Shown here: piece after piece, positions 22,672 through 31,003 of the stretch
Numbering within the stretch: position 1 is the stretch's first letter
Layout: each line of letters starts with the position of its first letter
NCBI RefSeq assembly: GCF_006364435.1
Contig: NZ_CP040977.1
Location: 186,001 to 250,000, forward strand
Direction of reading: 5' to 3'
DNA: 64,000 nt
Source: Candidatus Methylopumilus universalis
GTDB lineage: Bacteria; Pseudomonadota; Gammaproteobacteria; Burkholderiales; Methylophilaceae
Program-made: the position numbers and the translations under genes
Notes under the pieces: generated by a model
What the model was told of the DNA's origin: nothing
Database searches by the model: none
Seen by the model: only the letters and a program-made list of their open reading frames with translations

Positions 22672-22721
22672 GGTTGTTAATTGTTAAAAATTCAACAACC
22701 TGTTAAAATATAAGGCTTTTT
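22672..22721 (+). promoter_or_regulatory. sigma70-type promoter of the alpha operon (rpsM)
   Basis: TTGTTA (22681-22686), a 17-base spacer and TAAAAT (22704-22709) lie in the 86-base rpmJ-rpsM gap. The pyrimidine tract CTTTTT starts at 22716, again 7 bases after the -10. An inverted repeat GGTTGTT (22672-22678) / AACAACC (22694-22700) spans the -35 and spacer and could be an operator or a weak hairpin; it has no adjoining T-run. Confidence 0.7.
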
Positions 22722-22752
22722 ATTTAATTTGCCATTTTTTTTGGAGTAAGTT

Positions 22753-23115
22753 ATGGCTCGTATTGCTGGGGTGAATGTACCCGATCATCAACATGCAGAA
22801 ATTGCTTTAACAGCGATTTATGGCGTTGGAAGAAACACCGCAAAGAAGATCTGTATTGCGGCAGGAATCATTGCGACTGCTAAATTAAAAGATTTGAACG
22901 ATGCTGACGTGGAAAAGCTTCGTGATCAAGTTGCAAAAATTAAGGTTGAGGGTGACTTACGAAGAGAAGTCACAATGAACATTAAACGTTTGATGGATCT
23001 TAGCTGTTACCGAGGTGTAAGACATAGAAGAGGTCTTCCAGTAAGAGGCCAAAGAACTAAAACGAATGCAAGAACAAGAAAAGGCCCTGTTAAAGCAATT
23101 AAACAGGCTAAATAA
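22753..23115 (+). CDS. rpsM: 30S ribosomal protein S13
   Basis: S13 (120 residues) contacts the P-site tRNA and the 50S bridge in the 30S head. [20 protein letters not shown] and the C-terminal [19 protein letters not shown] are diagnostic. It is the first gene of the alpha operon. Confidence 0.99.
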   Translation: MARIAGVNVPDHQHAEIALTAIYGVGRNTAKKICIAAGIIATAKLKDLNDADVEKLRDQVAKIKVEGDLRREVTMNIKRLMDLSCYRGVRHRRGLPVRGQRTKTNARTRKGPVKAIKQAK

Positions 23116-23136
23116 AAGAAGGTTTAAGGATTATTT

Positions 23137-23529
23137 ATGGCAACAAAAGCTAATGTTCGTGTAAAAAAGAAAGTTAAGAAAAATGTAGCAGAAGGTATTG
23201 CTCATATTCATGCATCTTTCAATAACACAATCATCACAATTACAGACAGACAAGGTAATGCATTATCTTGGGCAACATCTGGCGGCGCTGGATTTAAAGG
23301 CTCGAGAAAAAGTACACCTTTTGCAGCGCAAGTTGCAGCTGAGGCAGCAGGTAAAGCGGCTCAAGAGTGTGGTGTAAAAAATCTTGAAGTAAAAATTAAA
23401 GGACCAGGCCCTGGAAGAGAATCTGCAGTGCGTGCACTTAATGCTGCAGGATTTAAAATCACGAGCATTCAAGATGTAACGCCAGTGCCACACAATGGTT
23501 GCCGTCCACCTAAGAAAAGAAGAATTTAA
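23137..23529 (+). CDS. rpsK: 30S ribosomal protein S11
   Basis: S11 (130 residues) forms the 30S platform near the E-site mRNA. The block [21 protein letters not shown] and the C-terminus [18 protein letters not shown] are diagnostic. AAGGA lies just upstream of its ATG. Confidence 0.99.
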   Translation: MATKANVRVKKKVKKNVAEGIAHIHASFNNTIITITDRQGNALSWATSGGAGFKGSRKSTPFAAQVAAEAAGKAAQECGVKNLEVKIKGPGPGRESAVRALNAAGFKITSIQDVTPVPHNGCRPPKKRRI

Positions 23530-23571
23530 TAAGTTGAGCATTGAATTGCTCATTGAAACAGGAGAGTTATT

Positions 23572-24201
23572 TTGGCAAGAAATCTAGATCCTAAATGTCG
23601 TCAATGTAGAAGAGAAGGTGAAAAACTTTTTCTCAAAGGCGAGAAATGTTTTACTGACAAATGCGCTATTGAAAAGCGTAATTTTCCTCCTGGCCAACAT
23701 GGACAAAGAAGAGCGAGCCGCTTATCAGATTACGGCGTTCAATTAAGAGAGAAACAAAAGCTCAGAAGAATTTACGGAATATTAGAAGCACAGTTTAGAA
23801 GTTACTACGCTGAAGCGGATAGAAAAAAAGGCATCACTGGTGAAAATCTTCTACAACTTTTAGAGTGCAGATTAGATAACGTTGCATATCGAATGGGTAT
23901 TGGCGCTTCACGAACAGAAGCAAGACAAATTGTCAGACATAACAGTCTTCTAGTAAATGGCCGAAGAGTAAACATTCCTTCCTATCAAGTTAAGCCAGGT
24001 GATGTTCTCTCAGTTGCAGAAGCATCTAAGCAACAATTAAGAATCAAAGGTTCAATTGAAGCTGCAGAGCAAAGAGGTTTTCCGGAGTGGATTGAAGTTG
24101 ATGTAAAAGGTCTTAAGGGTACGTTTAAAAACAAACCACTACGCGATGATTTACCAGCAACAATTAATGAATCACTCGTTGTTGAGCTCTATTCGAAATA
24201 A
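23572..24201 (+). CDS. rpsD: 30S ribosomal protein S4 with Zn-type N-terminus
   Basis: S4 (209 residues) is a primary 16S rRNA binder and assembly initiator. Four cysteines (C9, C12, C26, C31) at the N-terminus form a probable zinc site, unlike the cysteine-poor E. coli protein. The S4 RNA-binding domain lies around residues 95-160. Start is TTG at 23572, 8 bases after AGGAGAG, because MARNLDPKC is the conserved S4 start. In E. coli S4 represses the alpha operon. Confidence 0.97.
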   Translation: MARNLDPKCRQCRREGEKLFLKGEKCFTDKCAIEKRNFPPGQHGQRRASRLSDYGVQLREKQKLRRIYGILEAQFRSYYAEADRKKGITGENLLQLLECRLDNVAYRMGIGASRTEARQIVRHNSLLVNGRRVNIPSYQVKPGDVLSVAEASKQQLRIKGSIEAAEQRGFPEWIEVDVKGLKGTFKNKPLRDDLPATINESLVVELYSK

Positions 24202-24231
24202 TTAAATAAGAATTATTGATAAGGATACATA

Positions 24232-25218
24232 ATGCAAAATAGTCCTACAGAATATTTAAAACCAAGAATCGTAAATGTTGAAGTTATAAACCCAGTAAGA
24301 GCTCGAGTAACTTTAGAGCCTATGGAAAGAGGCTTCGGCTTTACTTTAGGTAATGCATTGAGACGCGTTTTATTGTCATCAATTCCTGGCTTTGCAATTA
24401 CTGAAGTAAAGATTGATGGCGTAGTTCATGAGTATTCAACTTTAGATGGCGTGCAAGAAGACGTGGTTGATATTCTTTTGAATTTAAAAGGTGTTGCATT
24501 AAAACTTCATAATAAATCTGAGACAACGCTCACATTAAACAAAACTACCGAAGGTCCAGTGACAGCAGCTGATTTTGAAACAAATCACGATGCTGAAATT
24601 ATCAATCCAAATCATTTAATTGCGCACCTTACAAAAGGTGGAAAATTAAATTTAGAAGTTAAAGTTGAAATGGGTAGAGGATATCAACCAGTTCCAGCGA
24701 GAAGAAAATCAAATCAAGAAGATAAAACCCTAGGTTTTATTATGGTTGACGCTTCTTTTAGTCCGATCAATAAAGTAAGTTATTTTGTTGAGAGCGCTCG
24801 TGTAGAACAAAGAACAGACTTAGATAAATTAATCATGGACGTTGAAACTAATGGCGTTATTGACGCTGAACAAGCGATCAGAGATGCTGCGAGAATTTTA
24901 ATGGGACAGCTTTCTGTATTTGCAAACTTAGAAAGTGCTTTAACTGAAGTTGAAGTGAAGCAAGCGCCCCAAGTTGACCCAGTCTTATTAAGACCTGTTG
25001 ATGATTTAGAGCTCACAGTGAGATCAGCAAACTGTTTAAAAGCAGAAAATATTTATTACATTGGCGATTTAATTCAACGCAGTGAAAATGAGCTTTTAAA
25101 GGCTCCAAATCTTGGAAGGAAATCACTTAACGAGATTAAAGATGTTCTAGCTTCTAAAGGTCTAACTTTAGGAATGAAATTAGAGAATTGGCCTCCAGCA
25201 GGTTTAGAAAAAGCGTAA
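24232..25218 (+). CDS. rpoA: RNA polymerase alpha subunit
   Basis: Alpha subunit (328 residues). The N-terminal dimerisation domain, with [22 protein letters not shown] near residues 30-55, assembles beta and beta'. The C-terminal domain (about 250-320, [17 protein letters not shown] and [11 protein letters not shown]) contacts UP elements and activators. Position between rpsD and rplQ is standard. Confidence 0.99.
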   Translation: MQNSPTEYLKPRIVNVEVINPVRARVTLEPMERGFGFTLGNALRRVLLSSIPGFAITEVKIDGVVHEYSTLDGVQEDVVDILLNLKGVALKLHNKSETTLTLNKTTEGPVTAADFETNHDAEIINPNHLIAHLTKGGKLNLEVKVEMGRGYQPVPARRKSNQEDKTLGFIMVDASFSPINKVSYFVESARVEQRTDLDKLIMDVETNGVIDAEQAIRDAARILMGQLSVFANLESALTEVEVKQAPQVDPVLLRPVDDLELTVRSANCLKAENIYYIGDLIQRSENELLKAPNLGRKSLNEIKDVLASKGLTLGMKLENWPPAGLEKA

Positions 25219-25250
25219 TCATTAAATAAGAAAAATTTGAGGGTAAGAGT

Positions 25251-25658
25251 ATGCGTCACGCAAATGGTCATAGAAAATTAAATAGAACGAGCAGTCATCG
25301 ACAAGCAATGTTGAGAAATATGGCTACCTCTTTGTTAAAAAACGAGATTATTAAAACTACATTACCAAAAGCTAAAGAGCTTAGAAAAGTAGCTGAACCT
25401 CTTATTACATTAGCAAAAAATGCAACCTTATCTAATAGACGTCTAGCCTTTAGCCGTTTAAGAGATAGAGACATTGTGACTAAGTTATTTGCTGAGCTAG
25501 GCCCACGTTATAACTCAAGAAAAGGTGGCTATTTAAGAATATTGAAGTGTGGCTTCCGAGATGGGGATAATGCGCCTATGGCTTTTGTTGAGCTTGTAGA
25601 TAGGCCCATTGTTGAGGTTGCAACACCTGCTCCCAAAGAAGAGGCAGTAGCAGAATAA
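25251..25658 (+). CDS. rplQ: 50S ribosomal protein L17
   Basis: L17 (135 residues) ends the alpha operon. [20 protein letters not shown] is the diagnostic start. A strong intrinsic terminator follows 17 bases after the stop, closing an r-protein array of about 18 kb that began with rpsL. Confidence 0.98.
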   Translation: MRHANGHRKLNRTSSHRQAMLRNMATSLLKNEIIKTTLPKAKELRKVAEPLITLAKNATLSNRRLAFSRLRDRDIVTKLFAELGPRYNSRKGGYLRILKCGFRDGDNAPMAFVELVDRPIVEVATPAPKEEAVAE

Positions 25659-25675
25659 AGTATTATTAGATAAAT

Positions 25676-25705
25676 AAAAAAAGCCAGCTAATGCTGGCTT
25701 TTTTT
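25676..25705. terminator. symmetric bidirectional intrinsic terminator
   Basis: Seven A, then GCCAGC-TAAT-GCTGGC, then seven T form a perfect, symmetric hairpin flanked by A and T tracts. It can stop transcription from rplQ on + and from rpmG on -, and lies in the middle of the 70-base convergent gap. Confidence 0.93.
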
Positions 25706-25728
25706 ATTGTCTTTGTTAAAGCTTAAAA

Positions 25729-25884
25729 TTATTTAATTTTTGCTTCTTTATAAACTACATGCTTTCTAACAACGGGATCAAATTTTTTGATTTCCATTTT
25801 ATCAGGCATGGTTCTTTTGTTTTTTGTTGTGGTATAGAAATGTCCAGTACCAGCACTAGACTCTAATTTGATTTTTTCACGCAT
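25729..25884 (-). CDS. rpmG: 50S ribosomal protein L33
   Basis: A 51-residue protein beginning [20 protein letters not shown] and ending VVYKEAKIK. It is the cysteine-free form of L33, so it does not bind zinc, whereas L36 and S4 in this window keep cysteine sites. It lies 9 bases behind rpmB, forming the usual rpmBG pair. Confidence 0.96.
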   Translation of the reverse strand: MREKIKLESSAGTGHFYTTTKNKRTMPDKMEIKKFDPVVRKHVVYKEAKIK

Positions 25885-25893
25885 ATTTATTCC

Positions 25894-26130
25894 TTAAATT
25901 TTCTGGCCAGCTGCACGCATTTTTTTAACAATAACATCAATGCCTAGCTTGTCAATTGTTCTGAGCGCTGCATTAGTAATTCTCATTGAAACCCAACGAT
26001 TCTCGGTCTCAACCCAAAATTTACGGTTTTGTAAATTAGGTAAAAAGCGTCTTTTGGTCTTGTTATTGGCGTGAGATACGTTGTTTCCAGACATTGGTTT
26101 TTTGCCGGTTAATTGACATACGCGAGCCAT
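25894..26130 (-). CDS. rpmB: 50S ribosomal protein L28
   Basis: L28 (78 residues) begins [20 protein letters not shown], the family signature, and functions in late 50S assembly. It is the first gene of the rpmB-rpmG operon with its own promoter upstream. The neighbouring coaBC-dut genes match the arrangement known around E. coli dfp-dut and rpmBG. Confidence 0.98.
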   Translation of the reverse strand: MARVCQLTGKKPMSGNNVSHANNKTKRRFLPNLQNRKFWVETENRWVSMRITNAALRTIDKLGIDVIVKKMRAAGQKI

Positions 26131-26163
26131 AATTTAAATCCTTTATTTGTTACAATAATTTCG

Positions 26164-26205
26164 AAAAAGAGTGCTATTAAACCACATAACCCACTGTCTT
26201 TTCAA
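26164..26205 (-). promoter_or_regulatory. sigma70-type promoter of rpmB-rpmG
   Basis: On the minus strand TTGAAA (26205-26200), an 18-base spacer and TTTAAT (26181-26176) precede rpmB. AGCACT then leads to CTTTTT at 26169-26164, so here too the C lies 7 bases after the -10. It sits in the 84-base gap between dut and rpmB, giving the r-protein pair independent control from coaBC-dut. Confidence 0.7.
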
Positions 26206-26214
26206 GTGAATTCG

Positions 26215-26667
26215 TTAGTTTTTACCTGTACTTCCAAAGCCGCCCTCACCTCGTTCTGTTTCAGGAAATTCGGCTACAAGGTTAAATTTAGCCTGGATAA
26301 CCGGCACGATGACTAGTTGTGCGATACGCTCCATAGGGTTGAGTAGAAAGGCGTTCTCGCCACGATTCCAGCAAGAAACTAGCAATTGACCTTGGTAGTC
26401 TGAGTCTATTAAGCCTACCAAATTACCTAAAACGATACCATGTTTATGCCCTAAGCCCGACCTAGGAAGGATAAGCGCTGCATAAGCAGGATCCTTAATA
26501 AATATTGAAATACCAGTGGGTATAAGAAATGTTTCACCTGGATTAATCGTTTGTATATGCTCGGTACATGCTCTTAAATCAAGACCTGCTGAACCCGGCG
26601 ATGCATAATTAGGCAGCATTTCTTCGATTCGCTTATCCAAAATTTTAAAATCAATTATTAGGCTCAT
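26215..26667 (-). CDS. dut: dUTP diphosphatase
   Basis: dUTPase (150 residues) hydrolyses dUTP to dUMP and pyrophosphate, keeping uracil out of DNA and supplying dTMP synthesis. The five trimeric-dUTPase motifs are visible: [32 protein letters not shown] and the C-terminal [10 protein letters not shown]. The gene follows coaBC by 1 base. Confidence 0.98.
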   Translation of the reverse strand: MSLIIDFKILDKRIEEMLPNYASPGSAGLDLRACTEHIQTINPGETFLIPTGISIFIKDPAYAALILPRSGLGHKHGIVLGNLVGLIDSDYQGQLLVSCWNRGENAFLLNPMERIAQLVIVPVIQAKFNLVAEFPETERGEGGFGSTGKN

Positions 26668-26668
26668 T

Positions 26669-27850
26669 TTATTTGTCCGAATTTATGCGATGGGCTATTT
26701 CTTTTAAGATAACTTTTGCTGCAACTATTTTATTTGATTTTGGCACATCAATAACATCGTTTTTGCTAATTATGGAAACTTTAGTATCTTGTAAGCCCAT
26801 AGATTCATGAATTAAATTTGCCACAATTAAATCCAAATTTTTCGTCTTTAGTTTCTTTTGTGCATTTTCAATAAGATTTTCACTTTCCGCAGCAAAGCCT
26901 ACTTTAAAGATTTTATTTTTAGATAACCCTACTTCTTTCAGAATGTCTATTGTAGGCTTGAGTTGAAGTGTCATATCTAAATTATTTTTTTTCAATTTCC
27001 CATTAAATATTTCTTTAGGTGTGTAATCAGAAACGGCTGCAACACTTATAAAAATATCTTGGTCATTGATATGCTGAAGGACAGCTTCATGCATAGAATG
27101 CGCATCTCTCGCATCAATGACATTTATATTTTCTGAAAAATCTTGATTGCCTGACGTGATTACAGTGACTGATGCGCCCATAGATTCTGCAGTATTGGCG
27201 ATTGCAGAGCCCATATTGCCTGAGCTAAGATTTGTAATAGCTCTCACGTCATCTATCATTTCAATTGTGCCACCAGACGTTATTAATATTTTTTTGTTTT
27301 TGAGGATTTTAGGCGTGAGATGATTTTGAATTGATCTGAACAATTCTTCAGTATCTATCATTCTTCCAAGCCCTATATCACCGCAAGCCTGAGCCCCTGA
27401 ATCGGGACCAAAAAATAACACACCATCTTTTTTTAATTGTGAAACATTACGTTGGGTAGCTTCATTGGCCCACATGCGAATATTCATAGCAGGAGCAACG
27501 GCAATCGGACAAGCTCTTGCTAAGCACAAAGACGATAAAAGGTCATCAGCAAAACCATGCGTTAATTTTGCTAAGAAATTAGCGCTGGCAGGTGCAATAA
27601 GAATGAGATCGTAATCTCTTGATAGCTCTATATGAGACATCCCATTATTAGCATTACTTTTCCATAAACTTGTTAAAACTTCTTTGCCTGAAAGAGCCTG
27701 AAATGTAAGAGGTGCTATGAAATGACTCGCAGATTCAGTCATCACAATTTGAACATCGAAATCATTTTTCACAAGAAGACGAGTTAATTCAGCTGCTTTA
27801 TATGCAGCTATACCCCCTGTAACGCCGATGATTATTTTATTAGATGCCAA
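26669..27850 (-). CDS. coaBC: bifunctional phosphopantothenoylcysteine decarboxylase / synthase
   Basis: CoaBC (393 residues) makes phosphopantothenoylcysteine and decarboxylates it to phosphopantetheine in coenzyme A synthesis. The N-terminal flavoprotein CoaC domain (about 1-185) has the active-site His in MSHIELS, the APAMNIRMW motif and the [10 protein letters not shown] cysteine region. The C-terminal CoaB domain begins at [16 protein letters not shown] and includes AAVSDYTP. It is divergent from cstA. Confidence 0.97.
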   Translation of the reverse strand: MASNKIIIGVTGGIAAYKAAELTRLLVKNDFDVQIVMTESASHFIAPLTFQALSGKEVLTSLWKSNANNGMSHIELSRDYDLILIAPASANFLAKLTHGFADDLLSSLCLARACPIAVAPAMNIRMWANEATQRNVSQLKKDGVLFFGPDSGAQACGDIGLGRMIDTEELFRSIQNHLTPKILKNKKILITSGGTIEMIDDVRAITNLSSGNMGSAIANTAESMGASVTVITSGNQDFSENINVIDARDAHSMHEAVLQHINDQDIFISVAAVSDYTPKEIFNGKLKKNNLDMTLQLKPTIDILKEVGLSKNKIFKVGFAAESENLIENAQKKLKTKNLDLIVANLIHESMGLQDTKVSIISKNDVIDVPKSNKIVAAKVILKEIAHRINSDK

Positions 27851-27905
27851 GATAAGATTTACGCAGTCGCAATGAATTTAGTTATTTTAATTTTTATTAA
27901 TTGCA

Positions 27906-27949
27906 TATAATTAATAGATTGAATGGGAAGTCAGTATATCAAAGATATA
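27906..27949. promoter_or_regulatory. possible control region of cstA / coaBC
   Basis: The 139-base divergent gap contains a TATAAT (27906-27911) in the cstA direction without a good -35, followed by a perfect inverted repeat TATATC-AAA-GATATA (27935-27949). The latter would lie in the cstA leader and could be an operator. In AT-rich DNA such a short palindrome may be chance. Confidence 0.3.
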
Positions 27950-27989
27950 TAAGGCAATAAATTAATTTAGATATCAGATTGGATACATT

Positions 27990-29990
27990 GTGATTAAAAA
28001 ATATTTTAAAAATATAGTTTGGGTTCTTCTTGCTTTATTGGGGGCTTTAGCATTTTCAACAATTGCACTGAGCCGCAATGAGAGTATCAACGCCGTTTGG
28101 TTTATTACGGCTGCTGTATGTATATACATGATTGCTTATAGATTCTATGCAAGCTGGATTGCAGCAAAAGTTCTAGTCATTGACGAGCATAGAAAAACAC
28201 CAGCTCTAAGACTGCAAAATGACAAAGACTTTATTCCTACAGACAAGTGGATTGTATTCGGCCACCATTTTGCTGCGATTGCTGGGCCAGGTCCTTTGGT
28301 TGGCCCCACGTTGGCAGCCCAGTTTGGTTATCTTCCTGGCATGTTATGGATTTTAATAGGTGCTGTATTAGGAGGCGCTGTTCAAGATATGACCACATTA
28401 TTTTTTTCTACGAGACGCAACGGAAAAAGTTTAGGACAAATGGCAAGGGATGAGATTGGTGTAATTGGCGGAACTGCTTCATTGATTGGTACATTTTTAA
28501 TCATGGTTATTTTGATTGCTGTTTTAGGGTTGGTGGTTGTGAATGCCATGAAGCATAGCCCTTGGGCAACATCGACAGTTGCGGCAACAATACCTATCGC
28601 AATTTTTATTGGGATTTATTTAAGGTCCATTAGGACAGGCAGAGTCCTTGAGGCCTCATTAATTGGATTCGGATTATTGCTTTTGGCCGTTTTTGCTGGA
28701 GGATTAATTGACCATTCCCAGACGCTACGAACTTATTTTGATCATGATAGTTTGACGCTGGCGTGGGCTATTATCTTTTACGGCTTTGCAGCAGCAGTGC
28801 TTCCAGTTTGGCTTTTGCTAGCGCCAAGAGACTATCTATCGACATTTGTAAAATTAGGTACAGTGATTGTTTTAGCGGTTGCGATTATAACCCTGCAACC
28901 AGAAATAAAAATGCCAGCCCTGACACAGTTTACAGACGGTACAGGCCCTATTTTTGGTGGCAGTCTATTTCCTTTTGTTTTTATTACCATCGCGTGTGGA
29001 TCAATTTCTGGATTCCACTCTTTAATAGCTTCAGGCACAACACCTAAACTATTGGACAATGAAAAATATATTCCAATGATTGGATATGGCGCGATGCTTT
29101 TAGAATCTTTCGTAGCTATTATGGCCTTAATAGCCGCAACAGTATTGGAACCAGGCATCTTTTTTGCAATTAATAGCCCTGTGGGAGTTGTTGGATCAGA
29201 AGCTGTCGATGCCATTCAAAAAATAAACTCATGGGGATTTAAAGTGACAGTTGAGGAAATGGAATTGCTTGCAAAAAATATGGGTGAAACATCACTTTTT
29301 GCTAGAACAGGCGGAGCCCCTTCATTAGCCGTGGGTATGGCAAATATATTTGGCAAGGCATTTGGTACAAACTTATTAGCGATGTGGTATCACTTTGCCA
29401 TCATGTTTGAGGCAATATTTATTCTCACTACATTAGATGCAGGCACTCGTGTTGGAAGATTTATGTTACAGGATATGATTGGCAACATTTACCCGAAGTT
29501 TGGTCAAACTTCATGGATGCCATCAATTATTTTAAGTAGTGCAATCGTTGTAAGCTGTTGGGGATATTTTTTATACATTGGCGTGATAGATCCTAATGGC
29601 GGTGTAAATATTCTGTGGCCTTTATTTGGTATTGCGAATCAAATGTTGGCAGCGATTGCATTATCTGTAGGCACTGGCATTCTTATTAAATCGAACAAAT
29701 TAAAATACGCTTGGGTCACTGGACTACCTTTAATTTGGTTAATTATTGTGACCACTACTGCTGCTTATCAGAAAATATTTAGTCAAGATATTAGAGTTGG
29801 ATTTCTTGCAGCAGCTAGAAATCTGACAGATAAAATAAATACAGGGCTCATCGAGGACAGTAAAATTTCCATTACTCATCAGCTAATTTTTAATCAAAAA
29901 CTAGATGCTTTTATTACTCTCTTCTTACTTATTATTTTGTGGACAGTAGTGATTGATATGTTAAGAATCTCATTTTTCAAAAAGAATTAA
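27990..29990 (+). CDS. cstA: CstA-family carbon starvation / pyruvate transporter
   Basis: A 666-residue inner-membrane protein with many hydrophobic segments. The conserved CstA blocks FGHHFAAIAGPGPLVGPTLA, MLWILIGAVLGGAVQDM and SGFHSLIASGTTPK are present. E. coli CstA and BtsT take up peptides and/or pyruvate; the substrate here is not shown by sequence. Start is GTG. A YbdD-type small gene follows after 6 bases, the same partnership as cstA-ybdD in E. coli. Confidence 0.93.
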   Translation: MIKKYFKNIVWVLLALLGALAFSTIALSRNESINAVWFITAAVCIYMIAYRFYASWIAAKVLVIDEHRKTPALRLQNDKDFIPTDKWIVFGHHFAAIAGPGPLVGPTLAAQFGYLPGMLWILIGAVLGGAVQDMTTLFFSTRRNGKSLGQMARDEIGVIGGTASLIGTFLIMVILIAVLGLVVVNAMKHSPWATSTVAATIPIAIFIGIYLRSIRTGRVLEASLIGFGLLLLAVFAGGLIDHSQTLRTYFDHDSLTLAWAIIFYGFAAAVLPVWLLLAPRDYLSTFVKLGTVIVLAVAIITLQPEIKMPALTQFTDGTGPIFGGSLFPFVFITIACGSISGFHSLIASGTTPKLLDNEKYIPMIGYGAMLLESFVAIMALIAATVLEPGIFFAINSPVGVVGSEAVDAIQKINSWGFKVTVEEMELLAKNMGETSLFARTGGAPSLAVGMANIFGKAFGTNLLAMWYHFAIMFEAIFILTTLDAGTRVGRFMLQDMIGNIYPKFGQTSWMPSIILSSAIVVSCWGYFLYIGVIDPNGGVNILWPLFGIANQMLAAIALSVGTGILIKSNKLKYAWVTGLPLIWLIIVTTTAAYQKIFSQDIRVGFLAAARNLTDKINTGLIEDSKISITHQLIFNQKLDAFITLFLLIILWTVVIDMLRISFFKKN

Positions 29991-29996
29991 TAAGCC

Positions 29997-30176
29997 ATGC
30001 TAAGAGCAATTAAATTAATGTATGCATTTTTACGCAGATTATCAGGAGATGATCTCTATGATCTTTATTTATTGAATCATAAGCGATGTTTAAAAAAACA
30101 TAAGCTCATGAGTAAAAAGAATTTTTATCAAGCAACGCTTGATAAAAAATGGAGTGGTATAAAACGTTGTTGTTAG
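29997..30176 (+). CDS. YbdD/YjiX-family (DUF466) small protein
   Basis: A 59-residue frame too short to be picked up by most filters. It has the family pattern: a basic N-terminus, SGDDLYDLYLLNH, a lysine-rich middle with an F-x-Q segment, and the ending WSGIKRCC with the invariant double Cys. In E. coli the ybdD and yjiX genes follow cstA and yjiY (btsT) in the same way. Its role is unknown, but the constant pairing suggests a factor that supports the transporter. Its TAG stop interlocks with the TAA of lgt on the other strand. Confidence 0.9.
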   Translation: MLRAIKLMYAFLRRLSGDDLYDLYLLNHKRCLKKHKLMSKKNFYQATLDKKWSGIKRCC

Positions 30177-30940
30177 CTTTTTTTAAACAAATAAATGCCA
30201 GCAATGAGCATTGGAATAGACAGCCACTGACCCATAGAAAGATTAAGGAATAGCAGCCCTAGGAAATGATCAGGCTCTCTTGTAAATTCAATTAAAAATC
30301 TAAAAGTTCCGTACAGTATCAAAAAAACAGCAGATATCTGACCCGTTTCCCTTTTTTGTTTTGAATATAACCAAAGCGCTATCAATAGAATAAAACCTTC
30401 AAAAAAGCTTTCGTAAAGTTGAGAAGGGTGTCTTGGCATGCTGTCCACATTAGGAAAGATCATGCCTAAGAAAAATTGTGTGGGTCTTCCCCATAGTTCT
30501 GCATTAATAAAATTTCCAATTCGACCAAATGCAAGCCCAAGAGGAACTAAAGGTGCAATGAAATCTAAAACTGATAGCAAAGATACTTTATATTTTTTAG
30601 CCAAAAGTATCATGGCAATAACTACACCTAAAAATCCTCCATGGAATGACATGCCACCTTTCCATAATGCAATGATCTCGGTCGGATCTTGAACATAGTA
30701 TTGCAGTTGATAAAATAAGATATAACCTAATCGACCGCCTGCAATAACGCCAATAGCACCATAAAAAAAAGCATCATCCAACATTTTTTCATTCCAGGAT
30801 AACCATGGACGCGTTCTGATTTGAACTTTACCTAATTGAAGAAATCCCACAAAAGCCAAAAGATACATAATTCCGTACCAATGAATTTGAAACGGTCCAA
30901 GATTAACTGCTACAGGGTCTATTTGGGGATGAATAAGCAT
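30173..30940 (-). CDS. lgt: prolipoprotein diacylglyceryl transferase
   Basis: Lgt (255 residues) transfers diacylglycerol from phosphatidylglycerol to the lipobox Cys of prolipoproteins in the inner membrane. It has about seven membrane segments, the HGGFLG motif, GRIGNFINAELWGRPT with the conserved Arg and Glu, and RHPSQLYE. It is divergent from ilvD with a 63-base gap and overlaps the preceding small gene at the stops. Confidence 0.97.
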   Translation of the reverse strand: MLIHPQIDPVAVNLGPFQIHWYGIMYLLAFVGFLQLGKVQIRTRPWLSWNEKMLDDAFFYGAIGVIAGGRLGYILFYQLQYYVQDPTEIIALWKGGMSFHGGFLGVVIAMILLAKKYKVSLLSVLDFIAPLVPLGLAFGRIGNFINAELWGRPTQFFLGMIFPNVDSMPRHPSQLYESFFEGFILLIALWLYSKQKRETGQISAVFLILYGTFRFLIEFTREPDHFLGLLFLNLSMGQWLSIPMLIAGIYLFKKS

Positions 30941-31003
30941 AAGTTTATTGTCATTATAAGTTAAAATAATTGTTTAAATTGATTGTAATTTTAAGAGGTC
31001 ATT

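Noticed and set aside
22672-22700. GGTTGTT/AACAACC inverted repeat as a terminator after rpmJ
   Set aside because: No T-run follows and it overlaps a good -35 and spacer; kept only as part of the rpsM promoter entry.
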